This document shows, in pieces, positions 5,210-6,646 of a stretch of 6,646 nucleotides of DNA (position 1 is the first letter of the stretch; every line of letters begins with the position of its first letter). The translations under genes and the position numbers were made by a program. Source of the DNA: Alkaliphilus sp. Lineage in GTDB: Bacteria; Bacillota; Clostridia; Peptostreptococcales; Natronincolaceae. Below the pieces are notes generated by a model. That model worked only from the letters and a program-made list of their open reading frames with translations, did not search any database and was not told where the DNA came from. The stretch covers positions 1-6,646 of the forward strand of contig JALNXC010000071.1 of the NCBI GenBank assembly GCA_023230535.1, read 5' to 3'.

Positions 5210-6009
5210 TGTTAAAAAAGATAACCATTTCCGGCGGCCTGGATAAGGACGGTATTTTGGAGAATATCAGACGGTTGGATATTTGTGTGGGCGAAGTGTT
5301 GGCGGTTGTAGGTCCTACCGGTTCGGGCAAATCTCAGCTGATTGCGGATGTTGAGCAGTATGCGGAAGAGGAAACACTGACCGGCAGGAGCATTTTAATC
5401 GATGATCAACCCTTGAATAAGAACGAGAATAAAAATTTGTCACGTTATCTGGTCGCCCAGGTTTCCCAAAATATGAACTTTGTGATTGATATGTCTATTG
5501 AAGAATTTTTATTAATGCATGCGCAGGTACGGGCTATCAAGGAACCTTCCCAAATAGTAAAAGATGTGCTTTCTATCACTAACCGGCTGTCGGGAGAACC
5601 GATTTCTTTGTCAATGAACTTGACCCAATTGAGCGGTGGCCAGTCACGGGCATTGATGGTGGCTGATGTAGCTTTGATCAGCAATTCTCCGGTTGTCTTG
5701 ATCGATGAGATTGAGAATGCCGGCATAAATCGCTTACAGGCCTTGGAAATTTTAACGGGACAGGGCAAGATTGTGCTGGTTGTTTCGCATGATCCGACTT
5801 TGATCCTAATGGCCGGGAAAAGAGTAGTGATGAAAAACGGGGGTATGTATAAAATTTTTGAGACGACATCGGAAGAAAAAAAGATATTAAAGGATTTAAT
5901 TAAAATAGATAAAAAGTTTGTCTGTCTGAGGGAACAGTTAAGGAGCAGTAAAAGCATTAGAGCAGTAGAACAAAAAAAGGAGGAGGTTGCGGGATGGCCA
6001 AAATTTTAG
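5209..6009 (+). CDS. ABC-type ATPase, soluble, no permease partner in the window
   Basis: The 266-residue protein carries a full set of ABC ATPase motifs: Walker A GPTGSGKS (35-42), a Q-loop around Q84-Q87, signature LSGGQ (141-145), Walker B VVLIDE (162-167) with catalytic Glu167, and switch His194 in VVSHD. It should bind and hydrolyse ATP as a dimer. After Walker B the usual EPTxxLD is replaced by IENAGIN, so the D-loop is unusual. From about residue 220 a charged, Lys/Glu-rich tail of some 45 residues follows. No membrane segment is seen. The ATG shares one base with the GTPase stop and has GGGGAGAGG ahead of it. The last 16 bases overlap the next gene. It could energise a transporter whose permease lies outside the window, or act in the cytoplasm with the GTPase; I favour the second, with modest confidence. 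Confidence 0.88.
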   Translation: MLKKITISGGLDKDGILENIRRLDICVGEVLAVVGPTGSGKSQLIADVEQYAEEETLTGRSILIDDQPLNKNENKNLSRYLVAQVSQNMNFVIDMSIEEFLLMHAQVRAIKEPSQIVKDVLSITNRLSGEPISLSMNLTQLSGGQSRALMVADVALISNSPVVLIDEIENAGINRLQALEILTGQGKIVLVVSHDPTLILMAGKRVVMKNGGMYKIFETTSEEKKILKDLIKIDKKFVCLREQLRSSKSIRAVEQKKEEVAGWPKF

Positions 6010-6646
6010 TGCATTGTCCGCTGAATATTAGCAGAACTTTGGAGGTGATGCTTGAAGAATATTGTCGGAAGATGGAGGGAAAATTGGGGACGCGAGTGGA
6101 ACTGGAGACTCAACCGCATCGCCCACAAGAAAAGGGTCTATTTGAAAAATACATAGAAGAGGGAAATTTGCCGGAATTGGTTGTTGGGCATGTTAACGAT
6201 TTTGCCGAGCTACCTGCAGGTTACCTTGAAAAACATTTTCTTTCGCTGCCCGGTCGCTGGCCTTTGCGTACGGAACTGGTGGAAGCCGGGTTTTTAGATC
6301 CAAAAGGATACTTTCATCCTTTTGTTGTGATTCCTTTTGCTATGTTTTATAACTTCAACTTGCTTGATGAAAGGGAGCTTCCCACGGTGTGGGAGGATTT
6401 GCTGGAGGCACGTTGGCGCGAACAAATTCTAATGCCTGATGATTACCGAGTGGTATCAAAGGTTATTCGCACTTTTATGGAAGCACATCATCCGGAAAGA
6501 TTTGCTGATTTTCAAAAGAATGTAGTATATGAGGGAGCCCCGATTGATGTGGTCAATGCTGTGGATGAGGGGCACTATCCGTTGGGGATTACCAATATTG
6601 CTTTTGCCCGTATCTCTCGCCATAAAAATACTCGTTTAATCTGGCC
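5994..6646 (+). CDS. Solute-binding-protein-like protein without signal peptide (partial, C-terminus off the right edge)
   Basis: The frame gives 217 residues before the window ends. The middle part matches class-II periplasmic binding proteins of the iron/sulfate/spermidine type: FVVIPFAMFYNFNLL at 110-124, then LPTVWEDLLEARWREQILMPDD (129-150), and YPLGITNIAFARI near 195-207. Normally such proteins are exported and feed a permease. Here the N-terminus is MAKILVHCPLNIS, going straight into a beta-strand with no hydrophobic signal or lipobox. No upstream start could add one, since a TAG stands in frame at 5958-5960. AAGGAGGAGG lies just ahead of the ATG, and the gene overlaps the ABC ATPase by 16 bases. 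The protein therefore probably acts in the cytoplasm, perhaps as a ligand or metal-oxyanion receptor for its two NTPase partners. Family assignment is from motif pattern only. Confidence 0.75.
   Translation, partial: MAKILVHCPLNISRTLEVMLEEYCRKMEGKLGTRVELETQPHRPQEKGLFEKYIEEGNLPELVVGHVNDFAELPAGYLEKHFLSLPGRWPLRTELVEAGFLDPKGYFHPFVVIPFAMFYNFNLLDERELPTVWEDLLEARWREQILMPDDYRVVSKVIRTFMEAHHPERFADFQKNVVYEGAPIDVVNAVDEGHYPLGITNIAFARISRHKNTRLIW

Noticed and set aside
4717..5957. Several long minus-strand open frames (for example 4717-5109 and 5445-5957).
   Set aside because: They lie wholly inside the GTPase and ABC ATPase genes, whose motifs are intact on the plus strand; no family features or ribosome sites support the antisense frames.

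Overview
The window looks like a chromosomal segment from an AT-rich, anaerobic, spore-forming Firmicute of the class Clostridia. The evidence is low GC in the left two thirds, strong AGGAGG-type ribosome binding sites, consensus sigma-A promoters, a lipoprotein-type OppA, and a 55-residue protein with the TAAW motif that I associate with the clostridial DUF3787 family. The species cannot be read from the sequence.

Left region (1-2674, minus strand). From right to left this holds a small TAAW-motif protein (2507-2674), an oligopeptide-binding lipoprotein OppA (776-2419) and the first 231 codons of an OppB-type permease (1-693, running off the left edge). A perfect 15-bp hairpin between oppA and oppB probably attenuates transcription, so that more binding protein than permease is made. 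The rest of the transporter (second permease and ATPases) presumably lies beyond the left edge.

Middle region (2782-4220). A minimal six-helix rhomboid intramembrane protease (minus strand) and a DJ-1/PfpI/YajL-type protein (plus strand) are divergently transcribed. The latter has a clear sigma-A promoter and a leader with a small hairpin between its best Shine-Dalgarno sequence and the ATG. The 308-base gap between the two genes contains a startless minus-strand open frame with a GC-richer island that I could not identify.

Junction (4221-4513). This holds a degenerate dispersed intergenic repeat of the 'GAAGAATCT ... GTCAT(T/A)CTGA' type. It is followed by a near-perfect sigma-A promoter (TTGACA-17-TATACT) whose -10 and start site sit inside a perfect 16+16-bp inverted repeat, which is best explained as a repressor operator.

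Right region (4514 to the end, plus strand). A tightly coupled operon encodes a Cys-rich HypB/CobW-like GTPase, a soluble ABC ATPase, and a class-II solute-binding-protein fold with no signal peptide (cut by the right edge). It is clearly GC-richer than the left side, suggesting acquisition by transfer. No permease is seen. The set resembles transporter and metallochaperone parts kept in the cytoplasm, perhaps for a metal or cofactor handling task. I know of no described system with exactly this composition, and this is the most interesting part of the window.
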